This document shows, piece by piece, positions 44,263 to 52,978 of a stretch of 58,538 nucleotides of DNA. The translations under genes and the position numbers were made by a program. Numbering within the stretch: position 1 is the stretch's first letter; each line of letters opens with the position of its first letter. The stretch is from Algibacter sp. (GTDB taxonomy: Bacteria > Bacteroidota > Bacteroidia > Flavobacteriales > Flavobacteriaceae): contig NZ_JAQWOO010000074.1 in NCBI RefSeq assembly GCF_029245835.1, positions 1-58,538 of the forward strand, given 5' to 3'. The notes beneath the pieces were generated by a model, which saw only the letters and a list, made by a program, of their open reading frames with translations, did no database searches and was not told where the DNA came from.

Positions 44263-45829
44263 AACCATAAGAATTGGCACGCGCGATAGTGAATTAGCAC
44301 TATGGCAAGCCAACATAGTAAAAAAATTACTCGAAGAAGCTGGTCATAAAACCGAACTCGTCCCCGTTAAATCTACGGGCGATTTAGTTTTAGACAAACC
44401 GCTTTATAAATTAGGCATAACCGGTATTTTTACTCGAACTTTAGATATCGCCATGTTAAATCATGACATTGATATTGCTGTACATTCTTTAAAAGATGTA
44501 CCTACAGTTTTACCAAATGGCATTATTCAAGCAGCGGTTTTAAAACGTGGCAACGTTAACGACACTTTAGTTTTTAAGGACAATGAAGAGTTTTTAGGCG
44601 CTAAAGATGCCGTTATTGCAACCGGTAGTCTACGCAGAAGAGCACAATGGTTAAACCGTTTTCCAACCCATACTATTACAGATTTACGTGGCAACGTAAA
44701 TTCGCGCTTGCAAAAACTGGAAGATAATGACTGGAACGGTGCTATTTTCGCAGCAGCCGGTATTGGCAGAATAGGTATAAGACCTGAAGAAGCCATAAAT
44801 TTAGATTGGATGATTCCTGCTCCAGCACAAGGCGCTATTATGATTACCGCTTTAGACGAAGACGAGTTTGTAAAAAAAGCATGTGCTGAATTAAACCATG
44901 AGGAAACTGAAATTTGCACAACCATAGAGCGTGAGTTTCTAAATAAATTAGAAGGCGGTTGTACAGCTCCTATTGGAGCTTTAGCCTTTATTAAAGATGA
45001 GGAAATCAACTTTAAAGGCGTTTTATTAAGTCCTGATGGCACCAAAAGAATTGATGTAACGCGAGTTAAAAAATTAGGTGAACATAACGATATGGCGCAG
45101 TATTGTGCCGATTTTGTTATAGAACGTGGAGGCAAACGTTTGATGGATAAAATCAAAAATTCCACTAAAAAAACAAATGTGTATTCCACAAAGAGTTTTA
45201 CCAAAGATCAACGTTTATTATTTCATGAAAAAGTGGTTGCAGAAAGCAGCGATTTTATCAAAATAAGCTTAAATCGTATCCACCCTCGATTCTTGAAAAA
45301 TGAAATTCAGAATGTAGTGATTACCAGTAAAAATGCTGTTGAATCATTAACAACAAACTATTCAGCAATAGAATTACAATTTAAAAATATTTACTGCGTT
45401 GGGCGCAGAACCAAACGACTAGTTGAAAACAAAATAGGAAAAGTTAAGCATACTGAAAAGAATGCTAAAAAGCTTGCTGAGTATTTAGTAGATTTCATAG
45501 AAGGTACCGAAGTCACGTATTTTTGTAGCGATATTAGGTTAGATGCATTACCAACTATATTAGCTGAAAATCATATAAAAGTAAATGAAGTTGAAGCCTA
45601 CCAAACTAAATATGATGGTGTAAAATTAAATGACTCTGTTGAAAGTGTTATGTTTTATAGTCCATCAACCGTTGAAAGTTTTGTGCGCAGTAATAAAGGA
45701 GAAGTCATTGCTTTTTGTATTGGTGAAACCACTGCAAAAGAAGCAAAAAAACACTTTGATGATGTTAGGGTAGCGAAAGTGCCAACTGTAGAAAGTGTCA
45801 TTGAATTAGTGAACGAACATTATGTGTGA
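44255..45829 (+). CDS. hemCD: Fused hydroxymethylbilane synthase / uroporphyrinogen-III synthase
   Basis: The 524-residue protein has HemC (about 1-300) with IRIGTRDSELALWQA, HSLKDVPT, GSLRRRAQ, LRGNVNSRL and the dipyrromethane Cys236 in LEGGCTAPIG. A charged linker (about 300-315) leads to a divergent HemD domain with VVITSKNAVESL, YCVGRRTKRL, FCSDIRLDALP, VEAYQTKY and MFYSPSTVESF. One chain thus makes linear tetrapyrrole and closes it to uroporphyrinogen III. The fusion is known in Flavobacteriaceae. The downstream hemE is delayed by a 75-bp gap and an inserted gene. Confidence 0.92.
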   Translation: MSKTIRIGTRDSELALWQANIVKKLLEEAGHKTELVPVKSTGDLVLDKPLYKLGITGIFTRTLDIAMLNHDIDIAVHSLKDVPTVLPNGIIQAAVLKRGNVNDTLVFKDNEEFLGAKDAVIATGSLRRRAQWLNRFPTHTITDLRGNVNSRLQKLEDNDWNGAIFAAAGIGRIGIRPEEAINLDWMIPAPAQGAIMITALDEDEFVKKACAELNHEETEICTTIEREFLNKLEGGCTAPIGALAFIKDEEINFKGVLLSPDGTKRIDVTRVKKLGEHNDMAQYCADFVIERGGKRLMDKIKNSTKKTNVYSTKSFTKDQRLLFHEKVVAESSDFIKISLNRIHPRFLKNEIQNVVITSKNAVESLTTNYSAIELQFKNIYCVGRRTKRLVENKIGKVKHTEKNAKKLAEYLVDFIEGTEVTYFCSDIRLDALPTILAENHIKVNEVEAYQTKYDGVKLNDSVESVMFYSPSTVESFVRSNKGEVIAFCIGETTAKEAKKHFDDVRVAKVPTVESVIELVNEHYV

Positions 45830-45904
45830 TAGCTATTGGCTATTGGCGCACACTCATATGGAAACAAAATTAAAGTCAACAACTAAAGGCTAACCGCTAA
45901 AAAC

Positions 45905-46261
45905 ATGAGAGACTTTAGAACACTTGAAATTTGGAAAAACGGAATTGAACTTGTAAAACAAGTTTATCAAATTTCGAACAAATTTCCTTCCGAAGAAAAG
46001 TTCGGTTTAAAAAGTCAAATCATAAGAGCTGCCGTCTCAATACCTTCAAATATTGCAAAAGGTTGTAGTCGAAATAGTGAAGTTGAATTCAAACGTTTTT
46101 TGGAAATAGCAATAGGTTCGTTATTTGAAGTTGAAACACAACTCATAATAGCCCAAGAACTAAAGTTTATAAAAACAAAAAAACTAGAAAACATTTTTAG
46201 CTTAATCGAAAAAGAAGCAAAAATGATAAACAGTTTAATAAATAAAATCAAAAACAGCTGA
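45905..46261 (+). CDS. Four helix bundle (S23-type) protein inserted in the heme operon
   Basis: The 118-residue protein of the four helix bundle/23S rRNA intervening-sequence protein family has FRTLEIWKNGIELVKQVYQ, FGLKSQIIRAAVSIPSNIAKG and IGSLFEVETQLIIAQEL, forming helices around a conserved pore-like core. Role unknown; family members are scattered in Bacteroidetes as single genes flanked by short AGCTAAAAGC/AGGCTAAC repeats, also seen here on both sides (TAAAGGCTAACC upstream, CAAACAGCTAAAAGCC downstream). It interrupts hemCD-hemE and carries no heme motif. Confidence 0.8.
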   Translation: MRDFRTLEIWKNGIELVKQVYQISNKFPSEEKFGLKSQIIRAAVSIPSNIAKGCSRNSEVEFKRFLEIAIGSLFEVETQLIIAQELKFIKTKKLENIFSLIEKEAKMINSLINKIKNS

Positions 46262-46305
46262 TAACCCCAAGCCAAAAGCTAAAGGCAAACAGCTAAAAGC
46301 CAGTT

Positions 46306-47337
46306 ATGATTAAAAACGATTTATTTTTAAGAGCACTAAAAGGAGAAACCGTAAACCGTCCACCAGTATGGATGATGCGTCAAGCAGGACGCTACCTTCC
46401 AGAATTCATGGAAATTAAGGCTAAATACGATTTCTTTACGCGTTGCCAAACTCCAGAATTAGCAAGTGAAATTACCGTGCAACCTATTAGAAGATACGGA
46501 ATGGATGCTGCGATTTTATTCTGTGATATTTTGGTTATTCCTCAAGCCATGAATATTGAGGTACAGATGAAACCTAATTTTGGTCCGTATTTACCAAACC
46601 CGGTTCGCTCTCAAAAAGATGTGGATAATGTTATCGTTCCAGACGTAAAAGAATCTTTAAGCTACGTATACGAAGCCATAAAAGCCACAAAAGAAAAACT
46701 TAATGATGAGATTCCATTAATAGGATTTGCGGGTTCACCGTGGACTATTTTATGCTATTGTGTGCAAGGTCAAGGCAGTAAAAACTTTGATAAAGCTAAA
46801 GAGTTTTGTTTTACTAACCCCATTGCTGCTCACCAATTATTGCAGAAAATAACCGATACAACCATTGCCTATCTTAAAGAGAAAGTAAAAGCCGGATGTA
46901 ACGCGGTACAAGTATTCGATTCTTGGGGAGGCATGCTCTCTCCAGTCGATTATCAAGAATTCTCATGGCAATATATCCAACAAATTATAGACGCTTTAAA
47001 AGACGATGCTCCGGTAATTGCATTTGGTAAAGGCTGTTGGTTTGCATTGGGGGAAATGGCAAAATCTGGTGCTTCGGCTCTAGGTGTAGATTGGACGTGT
47101 TCTCCAAGAAACGCGCGCTATTTAACGGGTGGAAACATTACCCTACAAGGTAATTTCGACCCAACGCGCCTATTTTCTCCACCTGCAGAAATCAAAAAAA
47201 TGGTGCACCAAATGATTAACGAATTTGGTAAAGACAAATACATCGTAAACCTTGGCCACGGTATATTACCCAACATCCCTTTAGATAATGCCAAGGCTTT
47301 TATTGATGCCGTTAAAGAATATAAAAGCCCCTCTTAA
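46306..47337 (+). CDS. hemE: Uroporphyrinogen decarboxylase
   Basis: The 343-residue enzyme decarboxylates uroporphyrinogen III to coproporphyrinogen III. Hallmark [17 protein letters not shown] is near the N-terminus with FCDILVIP (catalytic Asp), [12 protein letters not shown] and [14 protein letters not shown]. Standard length. It follows the four helix bundle gene by 44 bp and is separated from the EI24 gene by 153 bp that contain a palindromic repeat. Confidence 0.95.
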   Translation: MIKNDLFLRALKGETVNRPPVWMMRQAGRYLPEFMEIKAKYDFFTRCQTPELASEITVQPIRRYGMDAAILFCDILVIPQAMNIEVQMKPNFGPYLPNPVRSQKDVDNVIVPDVKESLSYVYEAIKATKEKLNDEIPLIGFAGSPWTILCYCVQGQGSKNFDKAKEFCFTNPIAAHQLLQKITDTTIAYLKEKVKAGCNAVQVFDSWGGMLSPVDYQEFSWQYIQQIIDALKDDAPVIAFGKGCWFALGEMAKSGASALGVDWTCSPRNARYLTGGNITLQGNFDPTRLFSPPAEIKKMVHQMINEFGKDKYIVNLGHGILPNIPLDNAKAFIDAVKEYKSPS

Positions 47338-47455
47338 TCTCCCCAAAGGGTAGACACTCTTACTCAGGATTTTGTAAGATAAATTATGGTTGAATAAAAT
47401 TGAATCTTAAAATTTTCAATATTTGATGAATTTCAATATTTTAACGTAATCAATT

Positions 47456-47480
47456 CCCTCTCCTTTGGAGAGGGCTAGGG
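47456..47480. repeat. CCCTCTCC...GGAGAGGG palindromic repeat
   Basis: CCCTCTCCTTTGGAGAGGG followed by CTAGGG is a hairpin of a type common as dispersed repeats in Flavobacteriaceae. A related half (CTCCCCAAAGGG) is at 47340-47351, so the gap between hemE and the EI24 gene may be a remnant element. Confidence 0.5.
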
Positions 47481-47490
47481 AGAAGCTTCT

Positions 47491-48249
47491 ATGATTAAAA
47501 ACATCATTTCAGGAATTAAAGCATACTTCGGCGCTTTCAGTTTAATTTCAAAATTAAAACTTTGGAAGTATTTTGCAGTTCCTATGCTAATTAGTTTCAT
47601 AACAGCAATTGTTGTCTTTGGTTCAGCTTACGGATTATCAGATAACATTGGTGCTTTTATTTCCAAAATATGGGTTTGGGATTGGGGAGACGACACATTT
47701 TCTTCAATTAGTAATTTTATTGGTGGATTATTAGTATTAGTCATCGGGCTCATACTTTTTAAACACATCATAATGGCATTATCTGCGCCATTCATGAGCC
47801 CCGTTTCAGAAAAAATAGAAGTGCATTTTACTGGCAATCCTCCGCATTCACATAGAGACACCTCCTTTATGCAACAACTATCTAGAGGTATGCGTATTAA
47901 TGGTCGAAACTTGTTGATGGAATTACTACTAACCATACCCATTTTACTTTTAAAGTTCATTCCAGTAGTCAATATATTTTCAACCATTTTGCTATTTATG
48001 GTGCAGGCATATTATGCAGGTTTTGGTAATATGGATTATACTTTAGAACGTCATTTTCAGTATAAAGAAAGCTTACAATTTGTCCGTAAACATCGTGGTT
48101 TAGCCATAGGTAACGGTATTGTTTTCATTCTATTTTTATTAATTCCAATAATAGGCGTAATTTTAGTGCTCCCTTTATCGGTTACAGCAGCTTCAACTAG
48201 AACAGTAGAGGCACTTCAACTTAAAAATAAACCTATACATGCGGCTTAA
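47491..48249 (+). CDS. EI24 domain-containing membrane protein
   Basis: The 252-residue protein has about six hydrophobic helices, including FAVPMLISFITAIVVFGSAYG, GLLVLVIGLILF and VFILFLLIPIIGVILVLPL. It has the EI24/CysZ family pattern FMSPVSEKIE and RNLLMELLLTIPILLLKFIPVV. CysZ members carry sulfate, but others are uncharacterised; association with heme genes is common in this family of bacteria. It overlaps the next gene by 11 bp. Confidence 0.75.
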   Translation: MIKNIISGIKAYFGAFSLISKLKLWKYFAVPMLISFITAIVVFGSAYGLSDNIGAFISKIWVWDWGDDTFSSISNFIGGLLVLVIGLILFKHIIMALSAPFMSPVSEKIEVHFTGNPPHSHRDTSFMQQLSRGMRINGRNLLMELLLTIPILLLKFIPVVNIFSTILLFMVQAYYAGFGNMDYTLERHFQYKESLQFVRKHRGLAIGNGIVFILFLLIPIIGVILVLPLSVTAASTRTVEALQLKNKPIHAA

Positions 48250-48781
48250 TTTCGGCTCATATCATATTATACCAATTCATCCCAAAGATGGTTGGAACAT
48301 GTGCAACTTTATTGTAGCTAATGAAGACCGATTAAAAAGCTATTTCCCATTAACATTAGAACAAAACTTAACCCCCGATTTATCAAATATTTTTGTCGCA
48401 AAAAAGGCTAAGAAATTTGAAGCTAAAGAAGAGTTTTTATTCACTTTAAAAAAAAATGAGTCCAGTAAATTGGTTGGTTTAGTGTATGTTAAAGAAGTAG
48501 ATTGGGACAAAAAGCAAGGTGAATTTGCCTATTGTATAGATTACAATTTTGAGGGTAAAGGATTAATAACGGAAGCTATACAGCAATTATCAGATTATGC
48601 CTTTGACATATTGGGTTTAGAAACACTACAAATCATTTCGCATAAAAGTAATATTGGCAGTATTAAAGTGGCTGAAAATAATAATTTTACTTGGATTAAA
48701 ACACTTAAAAATGAGTTTACACCTCCTGAAGGAAACGCACTAAACATGGAGCTTTATGAGTTGTATAACGAGATTGAGTAG
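48239..48781 (+). CDS. GNAT N-acetyltransferase, RimJ/RimL-like
   Basis: The 180-residue protein resembles ribosomal-protein N-acetyltransferases: KLVGLVYVKEVDWDKKQGEFAYCID, then YNFEGKGLITEAIQQLSDYAF (CoA-binding loop), QIISHKSNIGSIKVAENNNF. Substrate unknown. It overlaps the EI24 gene, so both are co-translated. The RAYT element starts 12 bp after it. Confidence 0.8.
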   Translation: MRLNFGSYHIIPIHPKDGWNMCNFIVANEDRLKSYFPLTLEQNLTPDLSNIFVAKKAKKFEAKEEFLFTLKKNESSKLVGLVYVKEVDWDKKQGEFAYCIDYNFEGKGLITEAIQQLSDYAFDILGLETLQIISHKSNIGSIKVAENNNFTWIKTLKNEFTPPEGNALNMELYELYNEIE

Positions 48782-48792
48782 TTACGTAACGG

Positions 48793-48825
48793 AGACCTGT
48801 CAGGTTTTAAAAACCTGACAGGTCT
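48793..48825. repeat. REP palindrome, left of RAYT
   Basis: AGACCTGTCAGGTTTT-A and its complement, a perfect 16-bp inverted repeat around a single base. Related copies at 2848-2877, 49367-49399 and 57587-57617. Confidence 0.8.
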
Positions 48826-48851
48826 ATAAAAAAAACAAAAGCATAGTTTGA

Positions 48852-50333
48852 ATGGAAAAATTAGAAAAAGACCACTACTATCATATTTTTAATCGAGGAA
48901 TTAATAGCAGTATTATTTTCCAGGGTGATGATAATATGTCTTATTTCTTAAAATTAACTGAAAAACATTTAACAAATAACGTTGATATCATTGCTTACTG
49001 CTTAATGAACAATCATTTTCATTTGGTTGTGAAAATCATTTCAGAAGAATCCTTAGCTACACAATCATTCTCAAACCTTTTTAATGCTTATGCTAAAGCA
49101 TTTAACAAACAACAAAATAGAACTGGAACTCTTTTTGAAAGACCTTATAAGAGAATTAAAATTCAAAATGAAACATACTTAAAGAACTTGATTCTATATA
49201 TTCATAAAAACCCTGAATTGCATAATGTTGTTAAAAACTTTAAAGATTATAAGTTTTCATCATATCACTCCTATGTAAATGAGGATTTAAAGTTACTTTC
49301 AGAGGAGAAAAAATATATTCTAAATTTGTTTGAAGATATTAACAACTTTAGATATGCACACAAATCAGACCTGTCAGGTTTTGAAAACCTGACAGGTCTT
49401 AATAATCAAAATAAACCAAAAACCATCAAAAACAAATTCTACCAATACATCCAAGATTTACAAGACCGTATTACGTCAAAACTTGAAGCCATCGACGTGA
49501 AAGCCAAATTCCAAGAAGACCTTTGGGAACGACCAGAAGGTGGCGGTGGACGAACCCGTGTGATTGAAAATGGAAACGTTTTTGAAAAAGGAGGTGTTAA
49601 TATTTCTGGTGTTCACGGTAAATTACCAAAATCTATGCAAGCCTATTTTAAAGTAGGCGAAGTCGATTTTTTTGCCTGCGGTTTAAGCTTGGTATTGCAC
49701 CCAAAAAACCCAATGGTGCCTACAGTTCATGCGAATTGGCGTTATTTTGAGATGTATGACAAAGACGGAAAAATTATAGATAGTTGGTTTGGAGGCGGAC
49801 AAGATTTAACGCCTTATTACTTGTTTGAAGAAGATGCTATACACTTCCATAAAACCTGTAAAACAGCATGTGACAAACACAATTCTGAGTTTTATCCAAC
49901 CTACAAAAAACGATGTGATGAGTATTTCTATAACGCACACAGAAATGAAGGCAGAGGTATAGGTGGTTTGTTTTTTGACTATTGTAAAGCATCCGATGGT
50001 ATGACTATGGAAAATTGGTATAACTTTGTAACCGAAGTTGGTGATAGTTTCCTGGAAGCCTATGTGCCGATAGTTGAAAAACGGAAAGATTTACCATATA
50101 CAGAAGCACAACGTAATTGGCAAGAAATTCGTCGTGGTCGTTATGTAGAATTCAATTTAGTGCATGATAAAGGCACGCTTTTCGGGCTAAAAACAAACGG
50201 CAGAATTGAAAGTATTTTAATGAGTTTGCCACCGCATGTACAATGGGTTTACGACCATCATCCGGAAGCTGGAAGTGATGAAGAAAAATTAATTGAGGTA
50301 TTGAAAAATCCAATAGACTGGATGAACAAATAA
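48852..50333 (+). CDS. hemF: RAYT transposase fused in frame to coproporphyrinogen III oxidase
   Basis: The single 493-codon frame joins two proteins. Residues 1-170 are a REP-associated tyrosine transposase: YHIFNRGIN, the HUH motif NNHFHLVV (H55, H57), catalytic Tyr80 in FNAYAKAFN, GTLFERPYKR and YIHKNP. Residues 172-183 (DLSGFENLTGL) are encoded by a REP. HemF, the oxygen-dependent coproporphyrinogen oxidase, begins about 192 (IKNKFYQYIQDL) and continues with WERPEGGGGRTRVIE, VHANWRYFEMYD, GGGQDLTPYY and GRYVEFNL. The expected HemF ATG is ATC (49425-49427). Next possible start is GTG at 49497, which would lose about 24 residues. Likely a recent insertion. Confidence 0.85.
   Translation: MEKLEKDHYYHIFNRGINSSIIFQGDDNMSYFLKLTEKHLTNNVDIIAYCLMNNHFHLVVKIISEESLATQSFSNLFNAYAKAFNKQQNRTGTLFERPYKRIKIQNETYLKNLILYIHKNPELHNVVKNFKDYKFSSYHSYVNEDLKLLSEEKKYILNLFEDINNFRYAHKSDLSGFENLTGLNNQNKPKTIKNKFYQYIQDLQDRITSKLEAIDVKAKFQEDLWERPEGGGGRTRVIENGNVFEKGGVNISGVHGKLPKSMQAYFKVGEVDFFACGLSLVLHPKNPMVPTVHANWRYFEMYDKDGKIIDSWFGGGQDLTPYYLFEEDAIHFHKTCKTACDKHNSEFYPTYKKRCDEYFYNAHRNEGRGIGGLFFDYCKASDGMTMENWYNFVTEVGDSFLEAYVPIVEKRKDLPYTEAQRNWQEIRRGRYVEFNLVHDKGTLFGLKTNGRIESILMSLPPHVQWVYDHHPEAGSDEEKLIEVLKNPIDWMNK
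49367..49399. repeat. REP palindrome inside the RAYT-hemF frame
   Basis: AGACCTGTCAGGTTTT-G and its complement; 33 bp, same as the left copy except for the centre base. It is 25 bp before the point where HemF begins and would form a strong hairpin in the message. Confidence 0.8.
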
Positions 50334-50351
50334 ACAAAAAACATTTTAACA

Positions 50352-51341
50352 ATGTATCCACTTAGAAGAAACCGCAGATTAAGAACCAACGAAGCCATAC
50401 GTTCCTTAGTTCGAGAAACCATAATTACACCAAACGATTTTTTAGTGCCTCTTTTTATCGTTGAAGGTAAAGGTATAAAGGATGAAATTCCGTCGATGCC
50501 CAATTACTTTCGTTATAGCTTAGATTTGTTGGAAGGCGAAGTAAAAGCGCTTTGGAAACTGGGTTTAAAATCGGTTTTACTTTTTGTAAAAGTCCCTGAT
50601 AATTTAAAGGATAATAAAGGTACTGAAGCACTAAACCCAAACGGATTGATGCAACGCGCTATAAAAACGGTTAAAAATGTATGTCCAGACATGTTAGTGA
50701 TGACGGATGTTGCTCTTGACCCCTATTCAGCTTACGGACATGATGGTATTATTGAAAACGGACAGATAATTAACGATGAAACGGCTGAGTTTTTAGCAGA
50801 AATGAGCATCTCTCACGCACAAGCTGGTGCAGATTTTGTTGCGCCTAGCGATATGATGGATGGTCGCATTCTTACTATTCGTGAAGCTTTAGAAGATGAA
50901 GGGTTTATTAACACAGGCATCATGAGTTATTCGGCTAAATATGCTTCTGCCTTTTATGGCCCTTTTAGAGATGCTTTGGATTCAGCTCCTGTAGATTTAT
51001 TAGATATTCCAAAAGATAAAAAAACCTATCAAATGGATTACGCTAACCGTTTTGAAGCTATTCGGGAAACCGAAATGGATATTGATGAAGGCGCAGATAT
51101 TGTCATGGTAAAACCAGGTTTATGCTATTTGGATATTGTACGCGAAATAAAAAATGAAGTAGATGTTCCTGTTGCGGTTTATCAGGTTTCTGGCGAATAT
51201 GCCATGTTAAAAGCTGCTGCTGAAAAAGGGTGGTTAGACCATGATGCTGTTATGATGGAGCAGGTTACAGCAATGAAACGTGCTGGCGCAGATATTATAG
51301 CATCTTACTTTGCAAAGGATGTTGTTAAATTACTTTCGTAA
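50352..51341 (+). CDS. hemB: Porphobilinogen synthase
   Basis: The 329-residue enzyme condenses two 5-aminolevulinate molecules to porphobilinogen. The Schiff-base lysine lies in MVKPGLCYLDIV, and the second active-site Lys region near SYSAKYASAFYGPFR. The metal-site segment reads DVALDPYSAYGHDG, with Asp/Ala in place of the Cys triad, so the enzyme is probably the Mg-dependent type rather than zinc. It is 18 bp after the RAYT-hemF gene, ending the heme operon or joined to the following genes. Confidence 0.95.
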   Translation: MYPLRRNRRLRTNEAIRSLVRETIITPNDFLVPLFIVEGKGIKDEIPSMPNYFRYSLDLLEGEVKALWKLGLKSVLLFVKVPDNLKDNKGTEALNPNGLMQRAIKTVKNVCPDMLVMTDVALDPYSAYGHDGIIENGQIINDETAEFLAEMSISHAQAGADFVAPSDMMDGRILTIREALEDEGFINTGIMSYSAKYASAFYGPFRDALDSAPVDLLDIPKDKKTYQMDYANRFEAIRETEMDIDEGADIVMVKPGLCYLDIVREIKNEVDVPVAVYQVSGEYAMLKAAAEKGWLDHDAVMMEQVTAMKRAGADIIASYFAKDVVKLLS

Positions 51342-51367
51342 ATTAGCCGTTAACTAAAACCTATTTA

Positions 51368-52450
51368 ATGAGCGCATTAATTCTTTGGGCAACTGTTTCT
51401 ATTTTCTTTTCCTTTTTATGTTCAATACTCGAAGCTGTTTTATTGAGTATTACCCCAACCTTTATAAATGTTAAAAAACAAGAAGGAAAAGACTATGCTT
51501 TAACTCTTGAATCATTAAAAAAAGATGTTGATAAACCCTTAATTGCCATACTTACTTTAAACACTATAGCACATACTTTAGGCGCTATGATGGTAGGTAT
51601 TGAAGCTGAAAGTTTGCCATATAAAATTGAACTTTTTGGTATAAATACCGTAGGTATAGTGTCTGCAATTATGACGTTCTTAATTCTTGTTGCTTCGGAA
51701 ATTATTCCCAAAACTATTGGAGCAACCTACTGGAAAAAGTTAGCAAATTTCACATCAAAAGCACTAACTGTATTGATTTTTCCATTAAAATGGACAGGTA
51801 TTTTATGGTCGCTTCAACTAACAACAAAACTTATAGGTGGGAAAGGTCACGGTAGTGTTTTAAGTCGTGAAGGGTTTTTAGTCATGGCAGATATGGCTCA
51901 TGAAGAAGGTGTTTTTCAAGAAAACGAAAACACAATAATAAAAAATCTACTAAACTTTAAACTAATTTTGGCAAAAGACGTGATGACGCCAAGAACTGTT
52001 ATGAAGACAGAAGATGAAGCTACTACTGTTGAGGACTTTTTCAAACGAAATTTAAACCTTCGCTTTTCTAGAATTCCTGTTTATACTAATGACTCCGATA
52101 ACATCACTGGTCTTGTTCTAAAAGACGAAATCTTTAAGGAAATGGCTCTTGATAATAACAAGAAAAAATTATCTGAATTAAAGCGTAGTATTATTGTTGT
52201 AGATAGAAATCTACCTATTCCAACACTCTTCGAAAAATTAGTGGAAAGTAGAAATCATATGGCACTAGTAGTTGATGAATATGGTTCAGTAAGTGGCTTG
52301 GTAACTATGGAAGATGTTATTGAAACACTTTTAGGTTTAGAAATTATGGACGAGAGTGATAATGTTTCAGACCTTCAGCATCTTGCTAGAAAAAGCTGGG
52401 AAGTTAGAGCAAAAAAATTAGGTATTTTCGACGATAAAGATACGCCTTGA
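51368..52450 (+). CDS. CNNM/CBS-domain transporter-like protein
   Basis: The 360-residue protein has an N-terminal CNNM (DUF21) domain with three to four membrane helices (EAVLLSITPTFINVKKQEG, LNTIAHTLGAMMVG, SEIIPKTIGATYW) and two CBS domains (DVMTPRTVMKT, RFSRIPVYTND, ALVVDEYGSVSGLVTMEDV). It lacks the C-terminal CorC_HlyC domain of full-length members. Family members affect magnesium/cobalt transport. It starts 26 bp after hemB and its stop is 2 bp before the MGMT start. Confidence 0.85.
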   Translation: MSALILWATVSIFFSFLCSILEAVLLSITPTFINVKKQEGKDYALTLESLKKDVDKPLIAILTLNTIAHTLGAMMVGIEAESLPYKIELFGINTVGIVSAIMTFLILVASEIIPKTIGATYWKKLANFTSKALTVLIFPLKWTGILWSLQLTTKLIGGKGHGSVLSREGFLVMADMAHEEGVFQENENTIIKNLLNFKLILAKDVMTPRTVMKTEDEATTVEDFFKRNLNLRFSRIPVYTNDSDNITGLVLKDEIFKEMALDNNKKKLSELKRSIIVVDRNLPIPTLFEKLVESRNHMALVVDEYGSVSGLVTMEDVIETLLGLEIMDESDNVSDLQHLARKSWEVRAKKLGIFDDKDTP

Positions 52451-52452
52451 CA

Positions 52453-52932
52453 ATGGAAATTTGCATAATCAAAACGCCTCTAGGTTTTACTAAAATTATT
52501 GGTAATAACCTAGGTATTACCTCTGTAACCATTCTTAATTCTGAAGAAAAAGTAACCGATATTATCCCTATTGAATTAGAAGATTGTGTGATTCAACTAA
52601 ACGAATATTTTGACGGATTACGAAAGCAATTCGATCTTAAATTAAATCCTCAAGGTACCGATTTTCAAAAGAGCGTTTGGAAAAAACTTGCACAAATCCC
52701 CTACGGAAAAACAATTTCCTACTTAGAACTTTCAAAACAATTAGGAGATGTAAAAGCAATTCGTGCTGTTGCTAATGCCAACGGGAAAAATCCATTGTGG
52801 ATTATTGTGCCCTGTCATCGGGTTATTGGTAGCGATGGTGCTCTTACTGGTTACGCTGGAGGTTTGCATCGTAAAAAGTGGTTGCTAGAACATGAAAGCC
52901 CATATAAACAACAATCTCTTTTTCAATCTTAA
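52453..52932 (+). CDS. ogt: Methylated-DNA-protein-cysteine methyltransferase
   Basis: The 159-residue suicide repair protein transfers the alkyl group of O6-methylguanine to the cysteine of VPCHRVIG. FQKSVWKKLAQIPYGKTISY is the DNA-binding helix-turn-helix, and GYAGGLHRKKWLLEHE the C-terminal signature. The start is ATG at 52453; a TTG at 52447 overlapping the previous stop is less likely. Confidence 0.92.
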   Translation: MEICIIKTPLGFTKIIGNNLGITSVTILNSEEKVTDIIPIELEDCVIQLNEYFDGLRKQFDLKLNPQGTDFQKSVWKKLAQIPYGKTISYLELSKQLGDVKAIRAVANANGKNPLWIIVPCHRVIGSDGALTGYAGGLHRKKWLLEHESPYKQQSLFQS

Positions 52933-52978
52933 TTGCAAAGAATTTTCTTATCTTTAATTTCTACTTTAAACTAAAGAA

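Larger units (their letters stand above)
48793..49399 (+). mobile_element. REP-RAYT transposon inserted upstream of hemF
   Basis: Two 33-bp palindromes (48793-48825 and 49367-49399), each a 16-bp inverted repeat around one central base and differing only at that base, bracket a RAYT transposase gene. The right palindrome is inside the reading frame. The flanking sequence after 49399 is an A-rich leader of hemF type. No target duplication is obvious. Confidence 0.7.

Noticed and set aside
44527-45204. 225-codon minus-strand frame inside hemCD
   Set aside because: Antisense to conserved HemC motifs; no family likeness.
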